NCBI GenBank assembly: GCA_964369805.1
Contig: CAYJFM010000003.1
Coordinates: 1 to 64,000, forward strand
Direction of reading: 5' to 3'
DNA length: 64,000 nucleotides
Source: CAYJHC01 sp964369805
GTDB lineage: Bacteria; Bacillota; Clostridia; Peptostreptococcales; Anaerovoracaceae
Shown: positions 8,337 through 19,551 of the stretch, one piece after another
Position numbering within the stretch: the stretch's first letter is position 1
Layout of the letters: each line of letters starts with the position of its first letter
Notes under the pieces: model-generated
What the model was told of the DNA's origin: nothing
Database searches by the model: none
The model's input: the letters and a program-made list of their open reading frames with translations, nothing else
Translations under genes and position numbers: made by a program

Positions 8337-10379
8337 ATGAGATATGTAAACGTAATCATTGATAATAAATCAGATATGACAGACATAGGATATACCTATT
8401 TATGTAAAGACGAATTTGCCTTTGTTGGAAATATGGTGACTGTGCCATTTGGCAGAGGGACGGGGGAAAAACGTGCGTGCATAATCCAGGTCATGGATAA
8501 GGACTACAAATATGACGGAAAATTCAAGCTGAAAGAGGTGTCCTTTCAGCTTGAAACACCGCTAACAGAAGAAATTGTAGAAACATGTAAATGGATGAAA
8601 AATAGGTATTTTTGCAGGTTCTACGATTGCATTGAACTATTTTTGCCTGCAGGGAAAAAACCTACGAGGGCAGTTAAATCAGTGCATTCAGAACCAATAG
8701 AACATAAAAATCAAATTGAGAACTTAACGGAAGAACAGGAAACTGCTGTTCATGAAATAGGACTGGCTATAGAGCGTCGAAAGCAGGAACTGTTTTTACT
8801 CCATGGGGTAACAGGGAGTGGCAAAACTCAAGTTTTTATTAGTGCTATTGAAAAGTTAATGAAAGAGGATACAACCAAAAGTGCAATTATGCTTGTACCA
8901 GAAATATCCTTAACAAAACAAATTATAGATAGGGTTGCTGCAAAATTTGGAGAAGATAAGATTGCTGTTCTTCATAGTAGACTTACTAAGGCTCAAAGAT
9001 ATGAACAGTGGGAAAATATTCGCAGTGGGAATATTAAAATTGTTATTGGTGCCAGGTCAGCAGTTTTTGCCCCACTAGAGAACATAGGCCTGATTATATT
9101 AGATGAGGAACACGAGAGTACTTATAAGTCAGATAAAACTCCTAAGTACGATACTGTGGAAGTTGCCATAAAAAGAACGAAGGCAGAAGGAGGTAGTGTT
9201 ATACTGGGAAGTGCAACACCTTCTGTAATATCTTTTCAAAGAGCAAAAGAGGGTATATATAAATATATACAGATGACAAAGCGGTATAACAATACGAACC
9301 TTCCAGATGTAAAAGTTATAGACATAAGTGATGAATTAAAGTCTGGAAATAAATCAACTATTAGTAGGGAATTATATAATCAGATTAATAGAACATTAAA
9401 TGAGAAAAAACAAGTAATACTTTTTTTAAATAGAAGAGGATATGCTACATATATAGCATGTACTAACTGTGATTATAAGGCGGTTTGCGAGGATTGTGAA
9501 ATAAACCTTACATACCACAAAGAAACAGAAACATTAGACTGCCATTACTGTGGTAAGAAGATAAAAAGTTCAAAGATATGCCCTAAATGTGGAGATGAAT
9601 CAGTCATGTATAGAGGCTTTGGAACTGAAAAAGTAGAAGAAGAAATAATTCAGCTTTTTGAAGGAAAAACTATTGAAAGGTTAGACCTTGATACAAGTCA
9701 AAGAGTAGGTCATATGGAAAAGGTCCTAAGGAACTTTGGTAAAGGAAAAATAGATATACTAATGGGAACACAAATTGTTGCAAAAGGGCTAGACTTTCAT
9801 AATGTTGGGTTAGTTGGCATTTTAGCAGCAGATACTGCTTTAAACATACCAGACTATAGAGCTGCAGAAAGATGTTTCCAGTTAATTACTCAGGCAGCAG
9901 GGAGAGCCGGAAGAGGTGATGAAACGGGTCTGGTAGTGGTACAAACCTTTAACCCTGATAATTATGCAATAATTCACGGAACAAACCAAGATTATAGTAA
10001 TTTTTTTAAGCAAGAAATTGCTCTAAGAAAATATATGGAATATCCGCCATTTTCAGACTTAGTACAGATAGTATTAGGGAGTAATGAAGAAAGAATTGCG
10101 CATAGCGAAGCACTACTTTGCAGAGAGGTTTTGATTAGCCTTTTAGGAAAAGGAAGCGAGATAAATATATATGCAGTGCAACAAATGGTGAGTATTAATA
10201 AAGAGATAACCAAGTACTATATACTAGTAAAATGCCCTAGGGCAGAAAAAGCAAACTATATGGGTGCTATTAAAGCAATGAAAGAGAACATTATAAGCAA
10301 AAAGAAAAATAAAAAATATGGGAAAGCAGATTTACAAATATCAATAGATATTAATCCGTTTACTATTTGGAGGGGGTAA
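8337..10379 (+). CDS. priA: Replication restart helicase PriA
   Basis: PriA (primosomal protein N') reloads the replisome at stalled forks. The 680 residues include a Walker A motif GVTGSGKT near residue 158, a DEEH box near residue 260, and the zinc-binding insert with four cysteine pairs (CTNC, CEDC, CHYC, CPKC) around residues 380-425. It is shorter than many homologues; the N-terminal DNA-binding part is compact. It opens the housekeeping gene run and ends one nucleotide before def. Confidence 0.95.
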   Translation: MRYVNVIIDNKSDMTDIGYTYLCKDEFAFVGNMVTVPFGRGTGEKRACIIQVMDKDYKYDGKFKLKEVSFQLETPLTEEIVETCKWMKNRYFCRFYDCIELFLPAGKKPTRAVKSVHSEPIEHKNQIENLTEEQETAVHEIGLAIERRKQELFLLHGVTGSGKTQVFISAIEKLMKEDTTKSAIMLVPEISLTKQIIDRVAAKFGEDKIAVLHSRLTKAQRYEQWENIRSGNIKIVIGARSAVFAPLENIGLIILDEEHESTYKSDKTPKYDTVEVAIKRTKAEGGSVILGSATPSVISFQRAKEGIYKYIQMTKRYNNTNLPDVKVIDISDELKSGNKSTISRELYNQINRTLNEKKQVILFLNRRGYATYIACTNCDYKAVCEDCEINLTYHKETETLDCHYCGKKIKSSKICPKCGDESVMYRGFGTEKVEEEIIQLFEGKTIERLDLDTSQRVGHMEKVLRNFGKGKIDILMGTQIVAKGLDFHNVGLVGILAADTALNIPDYRAAERCFQLITQAAGRAGRGDETGLVVVQTFNPDNYAIIHGTNQDYSNFFKQEIALRKYMEYPPFSDLVQIVLGSNEERIAHSEALLCREVLISLLGKGSEINIYAVQQMVSINKEITKYYILVKCPRAEKANYMGAIKAMKENIISKKKNKKYGKADLQISIDINPFTIWRG

Positions 10380-10380
10380 C

Positions 10381-10851
10381 ATGGCAATAAGAAACATTTT
10401 TGTAGAAGGCGATGACGTATTAAGAAAAAAATCAAGAGTTGTTGAAGAGGTTAACGAAAAAATCATCACTTTATTAGATGATATGAGAGATACAATGGAA
10501 GATAGTGAAGGAGTTGGAATTGCAGCACCACAGGTAGGGGTGCTTAAGAGGATGATTATAGTTCATTTTGATCCCGAGGATGAAGGAACATACTTTGAAT
10601 TCATTAACCCAGAACTTTCTGAAGAGGAAGGAACTCAAGAAGGCTCAGAAGGATGTTTGAGTTTACCAGGGTTTATAGGGATGGTAAAGAGACCAGAAAA
10701 AGTTAGAATTAAAGGCTTAGACAGAAGAGGAAATATGCAAGACTTCTACTTTGAAGGGTTTGCAGCAGTTGTGGTTTGCCATGAAATGGACCATTTAGAT
10801 GGGATTTTGTATAAAGATAAAGCCTCTGAATATCAGAGAACTGAAGGATAG
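10381..10851 (+). CDS. def: Peptide deformylase
   Basis: This metalloenzyme removes the formyl group from the N-terminal Met of new proteins. All three motifs are present: GVGIAAPQ near residue 42, EGCLSLPG near residue 89, and the metal-binding HEMDH near residue 131. At 156 residues it is a typical short clostridial form. It sits between priA and fmt, the classic pairing of formyl transfer and removal. Confidence 0.96.
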   Translation: MAIRNIFVEGDDVLRKKSRVVEEVNEKIITLLDDMRDTMEDSEGVGIAAPQVGVLKRMIIVHFDPEDEGTYFEFINPELSEEEGTQEGSEGCLSLPGFIGMVKRPEKVRIKGLDRRGNMQDFYFEGFAAVVVCHEMDHLDGILYKDKASEYQRTEG

Positions 10852-10869
10852 ACAAGTAAGGAAGAGTAG

Positions 10870-11814
10870 ATGAAAGTAGTTTTTATGGGTACACCTGATT
10901 TTGCAGTACCTACTTTAGAAAAAATGTATGATAAAGGATATGATATAGGCTATGTTGTCACTCAGCCTGATACTGCAAGAGATAGAGGTAAAAAAATAAA
11001 GTTTACAAAAGTTAAGGAAAAGGCTATTGATTTAGGAATAACAGTACTTCAGCCAGAAAAGGTACGTGGAAATGAAGAACTTTTGGAAAAACTAAGAAAC
11101 TTTGCACCAGATGTAATAGTTGTTGCTGCATATGGCCAAATTCTTCCAAAAGAACTTTTGGAAATACCAACAAAGGCTTGCATTAATGTGCATGGATCTA
11201 TTTTACCTAAATATAGAGGGGCAGCTCCAATTCAAAGGGCAATTTGGGACGGAGAAGATGTTACTGGTGTAACGATTATGGAAATGGCAGAAGGACTTGA
11301 TACTGGTGACATGATTAGTAAAGTAGAAGTGCCTATAGAAAGGCTTGACACAGGTCAATTATTTGATAAACTAAGCATTAAAGGGGCAGAATTACTCATT
11401 AATACACTTGAAAATATAGATAACCTTCTTGAAAAGAAAGTAAAGCAAAATGATGAAGATGCCACTTATGCAAAGATGCTTTTTAAGGAAGATGGAAAAT
11501 TGGAATTTGGAAAGTCTGCGAAAGAGCTAGACTGTCAAATTAGAGCCTTATCACCACAACCTGGAGCCTTTGGAACATATAAAGGAGAAAAAATTAAAAT
11601 TTTCAATCCAGAGGTAGTGATAGAAAGCGCAGAACCGGAAAGGGCTTCAAAAGTGGAGCCAGGAGAGATTGTAAAAGTTGATAAAAACGGTATTTTAATT
11701 AAAACAGGAAGAGATTTCTTGCTGATTAAAGAAATACAAGTTTCAGGTAAGAAACGAATGAAAGTTTCAGACTATCTTGCAGGAAACTCAATAGATGTTT
11801 CTGAAAAATTGTAG
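10870..11814 (+). CDS. fmt: Methionyl-tRNA formyltransferase
   Basis: Fmt formylates initiator Met-tRNA using 10-formyl-THF. The N-terminal MKVVFMGTPDFAVP segment, the catalytic NVHGSILPKYRGAAPI region near residue 108 and the substrate loop near residue 142 are typical. The usual HASLLP reads HGSILP here, a mild substitution. It is full length at 314 residues and starts 18 nt after def behind AAGGAAG. Confidence 0.96.
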   Translation: MKVVFMGTPDFAVPTLEKMYDKGYDIGYVVTQPDTARDRGKKIKFTKVKEKAIDLGITVLQPEKVRGNEELLEKLRNFAPDVIVVAAYGQILPKELLEIPTKACINVHGSILPKYRGAAPIQRAIWDGEDVTGVTIMEMAEGLDTGDMISKVEVPIERLDTGQLFDKLSIKGAELLINTLENIDNLLEKKVKQNDEDATYAKMLFKEDGKLEFGKSAKELDCQIRALSPQPGAFGTYKGEKIKIFNPEVVIESAEPERASKVEPGEIVKVDKNGILIKTGRDFLLIKEIQVSGKKRMKVSDYLAGNSIDVSEKL

Positions 11815-11857
11815 CTTACTAATAATGAAAGTAGGTTTGAGAAAGGAGAACTGACAT

Positions 11858-12541
11858 ATGACTTGGTTTTTGTTAATATTATCTTTTTTGATTGCGGTTG
11901 TCTCACAGGCTATAGTTAGTAGCACTTTTAAAAAATATCTAAAAGTGCCAGCGAAAAGGGGACTAACTGGAGAGCAGGTTGCAAGAAAAATGCTTGCAGC
12001 AAATGGAATGGAGAACATGATAATTGAACGGGAGAGAAAAAGACTGGGTGACCATTATGATCCACGAAGGAAAATAATGAGGCTATCTAATGAGGTTTAT
12101 GACGGGAGAAGTATTGCAGCCATTGCTGTTGCAGCACACGAAACAGGACATGCTATTCAACATCATCAAAAGCATGTATCCCTAACATTTAGAAGCCTGA
12201 TTGCAGGTCCAGTTTCAATGGCATCAAAGCTTTCATACTTCTTGATTCTTGGGGGAATTATTTTAACGGTAGTTTCTACGACCCCTTGGGGTGGAACATT
12301 GTTAAACATTGGGATTTTATTGTTTGCAGCTGTAGTATTTTTTAATTTGATTACTTTACCAGTAGAATTTGGTGCTAGTAAGATAGCATTATCGCAGCTT
12401 AAAGACGGAAAATTTTTATTCCCAGATGAAGTTGGGCAAGCACAGAAAGTATTAACAGCAGCAGCTATGACTTATGTAGCTGCCTTAGCGGTATCGATGC
12501 TTGAACTTATAAGGCTAGTATTAATTGCGCGAAACAACTAG
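11858..12541 (+). CDS. Membrane zinc metallopeptidase, YugP family
   Basis: This 227-residue integral membrane protein has an N-terminal transmembrane helix, a cytosolic-looking segment with the zinc-binding HETGHAIQH motif near residue 93, and two or three further hydrophobic segments after residue 115. It matches the family of B. subtilis YugP (Zn_peptidase_2). The physiological substrate is unknown. Its place between fmt and rsmB is common in Clostridia. The start follows GAAAGGAG. Confidence 0.88.
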   Translation: MTWFLLILSFLIAVVSQAIVSSTFKKYLKVPAKRGLTGEQVARKMLAANGMENMIIERERKRLGDHYDPRRKIMRLSNEVYDGRSIAAIAVAAHETGHAIQHHQKHVSLTFRSLIAGPVSMASKLSYFLILGGIILTVVSTTPWGGTLLNIGILLFAAVVFFNLITLPVEFGASKIALSQLKDGKFLFPDEVGQAQKVLTAAAMTYVAALAVSMLELIRLVLIARNN

Positions 12542-12619
12542 AATTCCAGCTAAAAAATAAATTATTACTGAGAAATATTAATGTAAAATAAGTGAATTTT
12601 AAAATAGATGGAGGAAAAA

Positions 12620-13912
12620 ATGGATATTAATAGAAAAACCGCCTTTCAAGTGCTAATGGACGTTGAGACTAAAAGTGCATATTCAAATATTGCACTAAAC
12701 CACAGGATTATAGTAAATAAACCAAACTCACAAGCCTTTGTTAGAAAATTAGTTTATGGAGTATTGGAAAAAAAATATTTTTTAGATTACATTATTGATA
12801 ACTTAGCAGACAAGGGTGTTTCAAAAATAAAAAAGCCTGAATTGACAATTTTAAGAATGGGGATATACCAAATATTAGAGATGACATCAGTTCCAGAGTA
12901 TGCTGCAGTAAATGAAAGTGTAACACTAGCAAAACGCTTTGCTAGGGGGAACAGTGGATTTGTAAATGCAATACTAAGGGCATTTATTAAGCAAAGGTTT
13001 GAAATAAAAATACCGGATAGAAGTGAAGATTGGCTAAAATATATGTCAATTAAATACTCTTGCGAGCCATGGATAATAGAACTATGGTTAGAAACATATG
13101 ATGCTGAATTTGTTGAAGCATTATTAGCTTCAACTTACGATCCTCTAGACGTAACAATAAGGGTTAATGAAAACAGAGCAAGAAAAGAAGATTTAAAAAA
13201 GCAGCTAGAAGTAAGAGACTATATAGTAAAAGACTCTATCATGGCAAAATCTGCACTTCATATTGAGGGAAGTGAAATTATAAAAAGCGATCTATATAAA
13301 GTTGGAATGTTCTCTATTCAGGATGAGGCATCGCAAATGGTACCAGAAATAATGGATCCAAAGCCAGATGACTTCATAATAGATGTATGTGCAGCACCTG
13401 GAGGAAAAACACTAGCTTTAGTTGAAAAAATGAACAGCAAAGGTAAGGTGCTTGCTCAAGATATATACAAAAGAAAAGTAGATATCATCAACGAAGAGGC
13501 AAAAAGACTTGGACTTGAAAACATCGAAACAAGAAGTTGGGATGGAACAAGACTAGATTCAAATTTAGTGGAAAAAGCTGATAAGGTACTTGTGGATGCA
13601 CCTTGCTCAGGGCTAGGTGTATTAAGAAGAAAACCAGAGATTAGATATAAAAAGAACACAAATGAAATGAAGAACTTGCCACATCTTCAACTAGAAATTT
13701 TATCGGTGGCTTCGAAATATGTAAAAAGAGGAGGAGAATTAACTTACTCTACATGCACGATAAACCCGCATGAAAACGAAAGAGTCGTTGTTGATTTTCT
13801 TAAGAAAAACAGTAACTTTGAAAAAGTTATAGAAAAACAATACTTGCCAAATGTTGACGGAGTAGATGGTTTCTATATTTGTAAGCTTAAAAGAAAAGCT
13901 AGCTTTATTTAG
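12620..13912 (+). CDS. rsmB: 16S rRNA m5C967 methyltransferase
   Basis: RsmB methylates C967 of 16S rRNA with SAM. The N-terminal NusB-like RNA-binding domain (about residues 1-135) is followed by the methyltransferase domain with DVCAAPGGKT, DAPCSGLGVLRRKPE and YSTCTINPHENE, holding the two catalytic cysteines (PCSG and STC). The frame is open from an ATG at 12608, but that codon is part of the ATGGAGG that serves as the ribosome binding site for the ATG at 12620, which I take as the start (430 residues). Confidence 0.94.
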   Translation: MDINRKTAFQVLMDVETKSAYSNIALNHRIIVNKPNSQAFVRKLVYGVLEKKYFLDYIIDNLADKGVSKIKKPELTILRMGIYQILEMTSVPEYAAVNESVTLAKRFARGNSGFVNAILRAFIKQRFEIKIPDRSEDWLKYMSIKYSCEPWIIELWLETYDAEFVEALLASTYDPLDVTIRVNENRARKEDLKKQLEVRDYIVKDSIMAKSALHIEGSEIIKSDLYKVGMFSIQDEASQMVPEIMDPKPDDFIIDVCAAPGGKTLALVEKMNSKGKVLAQDIYKRKVDIINEEAKRLGLENIETRSWDGTRLDSNLVEKADKVLVDAPCSGLGVLRRKPEIRYKKNTNEMKNLPHLQLEILSVASKYVKRGGELTYSTCTINPHENERVVVDFLKKNSNFEKVIEKQYLPNVDGVDGFYICKLKRKASFI

Positions 13913-13940
13913 ATAACTTACAAATATGAAAGGAAGAAAC

Positions 13941-14672
13941 ATGACAAGTGTAGGATTTAAAAGCAACCCAGGTAGAAAAAGAGATAAAAATGAAGATTCG
14001 CTTTTTGTAATGCCTAAGGAAAACTTATATATAGTTGCTGACGGTGTAGGCGGCAGCAATTGTGGTGAAGTTGCAAGTGGGACTGCAGTGACATATATGG
14101 CGGAGTATGCGAAGGAAAAAGCTTTTGATGAGATTGAGATAGACAGTGAAATTTCAGTGGAATTATATAAATGCCTTTCGGAAGCCAATCGAAAAATCTT
14201 TTTTATGGCTAAAGAAAATGAAAAAATGAAAGGCATGGCAACTACATTAGTAGCGGCAGTTATAAAAAAGAAGAAGGCATATGTATTAAACATTGGGGAT
14301 AGTAGAGCATATATTTATCGAGGAACTGATGAGCTAGAACAAATTACTGAGGATCATAGCTACGTTAATTCATTAGTCAAAATGGGTGTAATAACAGAGG
14401 ATGAGGCAAAAGACCACAAAAGTGGACACATGATAACAAGGGCCCTAGGAACAGATGAAATTGTGGAGCCAGATTTGTTCAGAGTGGATATAAATGAAGG
14501 TGACATAATAATATTATGCACTGATGGACTTTATGACGAGGTAAGTAATGATAGGATAATAGAACTTATCAATAAATATGAAACAATGCCAGAACTTGCT
14601 TCAGAATTAGTAGAAGCAGCAAACAAAGCTGGTGGTAATGATAATATTACAGTAATTTGTTTAAGAGTGTAG
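13941..14672 (+). CDS. prpC: PP2C-type protein phosphatase
   Basis: This Mn/Mg-dependent Ser/Thr phosphatase is the partner of the PASTA kinase encoded next. Metal-binding motifs are present: NEDS near residue 18, DGVGG near residue 36, NIGDSRAY near residue 117, and C-terminal CTDGLYDEVS and GGNDNITV. The upstream ATG at 13926 is followed by the ribosome binding site AAAGGAAG, so translation begins at 13941 (243 residues). In many Bacillota rlmN separates rsmB and prpC; here it is absent. Confidence 0.94.
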   Translation: MTSVGFKSNPGRKRDKNEDSLFVMPKENLYIVADGVGGSNCGEVASGTAVTYMAEYAKEKAFDEIEIDSEISVELYKCLSEANRKIFFMAKENEKMKGMATTLVAAVIKKKKAYVLNIGDSRAYIYRGTDELEQITEDHSYVNSLVKMGVITEDEAKDHKSGHMITRALGTDEIVEPDLFRVDINEGDIIILCTDGLYDEVSNDRIIELINKYETMPELASELVEAANKAGGNDNITVICLRV

Positions 14673-14683
14673 GAGGAAAAAAC

Positions 14684-16384
<1,701 letters not shown>

Positions 16385-16391
16385 GATGTCG

Positions 16392-17288
16392 ATGGAAGTA
16401 ATAAGTAATAAGAAAGATCAAAAACAAGGTATTCAAGCAGGTATAATAATTAAAGGTATAGGTGGGTTCTATTACGTAGAAATAGAACCTGGTCTTGTTG
16501 TGGAATGTAAGGCAAAGGGTTTATTTAAGAATCAAGGAATAACACCAATGATAGGAGATCTTGTCACAATAAACATGGAAGACCAAAAGCAAAGTATTAT
16601 TACTTATATTGAGGAAAGAAAGAACTCTTTTATCAGACCTCCTGTAGCAAATGTAGATGCATTAGTTATAGTAATTTGTGAAAAAGAACCTAAAGTAAAC
16701 CTAGAAGTATTAGATAAGTTTTTAATAATGGCAGAAAAAAACAATATAAAACCACTAATATGTATAAATAAAAGTGATTTAATAAAAGGCAACAGCAAGA
16801 TAGAAAAAATTTATAAAAATATTTACGATGTAGTTAAGATATCAGCGGAACAAGATGAGAAACTAGAACCCCTAGAAGAAAAGTTACCGGAAGGAAAGAT
16901 TGTATTAGCAGGTCCATCTGGAGTTGGAAAATCAACAATATTAAACAGAATTCTTGGCAGAGAGGATATAGAAACTGGAACCATTAGTAACAAGACAAAA
17001 AGAGGGAAACATACAACCAGGCATGTAGAAATTTTTAGATTTTCAACTAACAAATACATTTTTGATACTCCAGGTTTCACTTCATTTGAACTTCAAGATA
17101 TAGAAAAAGATGAACTCCAAAACTATTATCCTGAAATAGATAATGCCAGCAAAGAATGTAAATATGGGAATTGCAGCCATTATAAAGAGCCAGGATGTAA
17201 TGTTAAAGGACTACTTGATAAGGGAGAAATAAATAGTAATAGATACTTAAGCTTTAGAAAGCTATACGAAGGATTGGAGAAAAAATGA
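16392..17288 (+). CDS. rsgA: Ribosome small subunit GTPase RsgA
   Basis: RsgA is a circularly permuted GTPase that checks late 30S assembly. The N-terminal OB-fold is followed by the permuted G domain: NKSD (G4) comes before GPSGVGKST (G1, near residue 174) and DTPGF (G3). The C-terminal zinc knuckle reads C-x4-C-x-H-x5-C. The frame is open far upstream, but that part is the Pro/Glu repeat of prkC read in another frame. ATGs occur at 16386 and 16392; the latter is 6 nt from AGG and is preferred. The gene ends with a 4-nt overlap with rpe. Confidence 0.93.
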   Translation: MEVISNKKDQKQGIQAGIIIKGIGGFYYVEIEPGLVVECKAKGLFKNQGITPMIGDLVTINMEDQKQSIITYIEERKNSFIRPPVANVDALVIVICEKEPKVNLEVLDKFLIMAEKNNIKPLICINKSDLIKGNSKIEKIYKNIYDVVKISAEQDEKLEPLEEKLPEGKIVLAGPSGVGKSTILNRILGREDIETGTISNKTKRGKHTTRHVEIFRFSTNKYIFDTPGFTSFELQDIEKDELQNYYPEIDNASKECKYGNCSHYKEPGCNVKGLLDKGEINSNRYLSFRKLYEGLEKK

Positions 17289-17935
17289 ATAAATTAGCAC
17301 CATCAATACTTTCAGCAGACTTTTCAAAACTCGGAGAGGATGTATCACAAATTGAAAAAGGGGGGGCACATTTAATACATGTAGATGTTATGGATGGACA
17401 TTTCGTCCCTAATATTAGTTTTGGTAGCACAGTCATGAAGAGTTTGGTAGGAAAAACGACATTACCTTTTGATGTGCATTTAATGATAAAAAACCCGATG
17501 GACTACATAAAAGACTTTGTTACAGAGCAAACAGAATACATTACTGTACACTATGAAGCATGTAGCAATTTAGATGAAGTGATTAGCTGTATTAAAGAAA
17601 CTGGGATTAAAGTTGGTGTTTCCATAAAACCTGATACCAGAGTAGAAGAACTTTTTCCATACCTAGATAAAATTGATATGATTCTTATTATGTCAGTGTA
17701 CCCTGGTTTTGGCGGTCAAAAAATGATAATGGAAACATTAGAGAACATTAAAGTGTTGGATGAAATAAGAAAAACAAGGCAAATGAACTACGTAATTGAA
17801 GTAGACGGTGGAGTTACACTTGAAAATATTAATTTAGTATTAGAAAAAGGTTGCGATATTGTTGTTGCAGGGTCCGCAGTATTTGGACAAGAAGACATTA
17901 CAGGTACTACACAGAAATTTTGTGAAAAACTGTAA
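17285..17935 (+). CDS. rpe: Ribulose-phosphate 3-epimerase
   Basis: Rpe interconverts ribulose-5-phosphate and xylulose-5-phosphate in the pentose phosphate pathway. The TIM-barrel motifs APSILSADFSKL, HVDVMDGHFVPN and HLMI with metal ligands, MSVYPGFGGQKM, and the phosphate site VDGGV ... VAGSAVFG are all present. It is full length (216 residues) and translationally coupled to rsgA by an ATGA overlap. Confidence 0.96.
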   Translation: MNKLAPSILSADFSKLGEDVSQIEKGGAHLIHVDVMDGHFVPNISFGSTVMKSLVGKTTLPFDVHLMIKNPMDYIKDFVTEQTEYITVHYEACSNLDEVISCIKETGIKVGVSIKPDTRVEELFPYLDKIDMILIMSVYPGFGGQKMIMETLENIKVLDEIRKTRQMNYVIEVDGGVTLENINLVLEKGCDIVVAGSAVFGQEDITGTTQKFCEKL

Positions 17936-17988
17936 ACTTTAAATAGATGTTTGGATTAATAGTTGTCGGTTATATTTAGGAGAAGAAT

Positions 17989-19536
17989 ATGCCATTAGGT
18001 AAAAAACCCAGAAGAGAATTAGATATTAATGAAAGCAAGGTTAGAAGAGACCCACCATTATATGAAAGAATGGATGATGATGGAAAGCTTGAAGACCCTT
18101 TTGCTATTTTTGATGAATTACAAAACTCACCTATTTATGAAAATCCTGCAGATGGTAGGGAGATGATTAAAAGCAAAGAAAGCAGCTATTATGAGAAAAA
18201 TAGCTATAGAGAAAAGCATTTGACGGATAAACCATATAATGAAACAAAATACTATAACTCAAGAGATGCATATGGAGAACGGCCAGAGTTTAGGGATCAA
18301 GTGAATGTAAAGCAAAGTGAATATGATTTCTCACAAGATGAACTTTTTGGTGAATTCGGAGCATTTAGCAATCAGTCAGTGTCTGAAGAAGAGGTTGTAG
18401 CATATAATCCAACAGCCGAAAAAAGAGAAAGAGCATTAAGCAAAAGCAGCAAAAAAGCATCTAAGAAAAATGGAAAAAAGAGAAAGAAGAAAAAAGGGAA
18501 AAGAATTGCTACTATTATCTTTGCCCTGTTACTCTTGATATTACTTATTGGAGGATTTATCGCTATGTATGTATGGGGCCTCCTTGGTAAGGTTACACCA
18601 ATTGAACTAGGTGATGACCTTGGGATAGATCCAGTGGTTGCTCAAGAACTGAGCAACTATGATAACATACTAATAGCAGGAGTAGATGCGAGAGTAGATG
18701 AAAGCTATGACACCTCAAGGACTGATGCAATAATGATATTAAGTGTCGATAAGGTGACTGAAGAGGTGAAATTGATTTCAGTTTACAGAGATACCTACCT
18801 CCAATTAGAAACAGCAGATGGAATACAGTATTACTCTAAAGTAAATGCTGCGAATACAAACGGAGGTATAACACAGACTGTAAAGGCATTAAATACTAAC
18901 ATGGATTTGAATATCGACGAGGTCATACTTTTAAACTGGAATACTGTTGCAAGTGTTGTTGATGGCTTGGGTGGATTAGAAGTAGATATTAAAGAAGAAG
19001 AAATTGATGAATTGAACAAGTATATTATAGACACGGCTAATAATATTGGCGGTGATACAACTTTGATAACAGAGCCAGGGGTACAGACTTTAAACGGTGT
19101 ACAAGCAGTTACATATGCTAGAATTAGAAAAGTTGGTAATGGAGACTTTGAAAGAACAGAAAGAATGAGAACTTTAGTTGAAAGTGGAATTAGCAAAACT
19201 TTGCAATCGGACTTTAATACGATTAATACTGTAGCCGAAACAGGTGCATCACAAGTTGTGACTAGTTTGGATCAAAGAGAAATACTAGACCTTGCAATTG
19301 TTATGGCAACATACACGCAGGGTGAAAGCATAGGGTTCCCTTATTTAGAGCAACCGGACGGGACGTATCTAACAGAAACAGGTATTATTGACGGACAATC
19401 AATGGTAGTGCCGAGAACCTTAAATGAGAACGTAGTAATGTTACATGAAACAATGTTTAATCAACCTAGCTATGAACCAACAACGACAGTACAGGAAATA
19501 AGCGATGAAATAGCTTGGTATACAGGCTTTTATTAA
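17989..19536 (+). CDS. LytR-CpsA-Psr (LCP) family ligase
   Basis: LCP proteins move wall polymers from undecaprenyl carriers to peptidoglycan. This one has an unusually long, charged, cytosolic N terminus of about 165 residues ending in a Lys-rich stretch, then a transmembrane helix (about 171-197) and the external LCP domain with the SRTDAIMI, SVYRDTYL and ARIRKVGNGDFERTERMR motifs that hold the conserved Arg and Asp residues. The total of 515 residues is longer than usual because of the N-terminal tail. It starts behind AGGAG and is followed 15 nt later by ddl, a wall-synthesis neighbour. Confidence 0.9.
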   Translation: MPLGKKPRRELDINESKVRRDPPLYERMDDDGKLEDPFAIFDELQNSPIYENPADGREMIKSKESSYYEKNSYREKHLTDKPYNETKYYNSRDAYGERPEFRDQVNVKQSEYDFSQDELFGEFGAFSNQSVSEEEVVAYNPTAEKRERALSKSSKKASKKNGKKRKKKKGKRIATIIFALLLLILLIGGFIAMYVWGLLGKVTPIELGDDLGIDPVVAQELSNYDNILIAGVDARVDESYDTSRTDAIMILSVDKVTEEVKLISVYRDTYLQLETADGIQYYSKVNAANTNGGITQTVKALNTNMDLNIDEVILLNWNTVASVVDGLGGLEVDIKEEEIDELNKYIIDTANNIGGDTTLITEPGVQTLNGVQAVTYARIRKVGNGDFERTERMRTLVESGISKTLQSDFNTINTVAETGASQVVTSLDQREILDLAIVMATYTQGESIGFPYLEQPDGTYLTETGIIDGQSMVVPRTLNENVVMLHETMFNQPSYEPTTTVQEISDEIAWYTGFY

Positions 19537-19551
19537 AATGGGAAGTGAAAG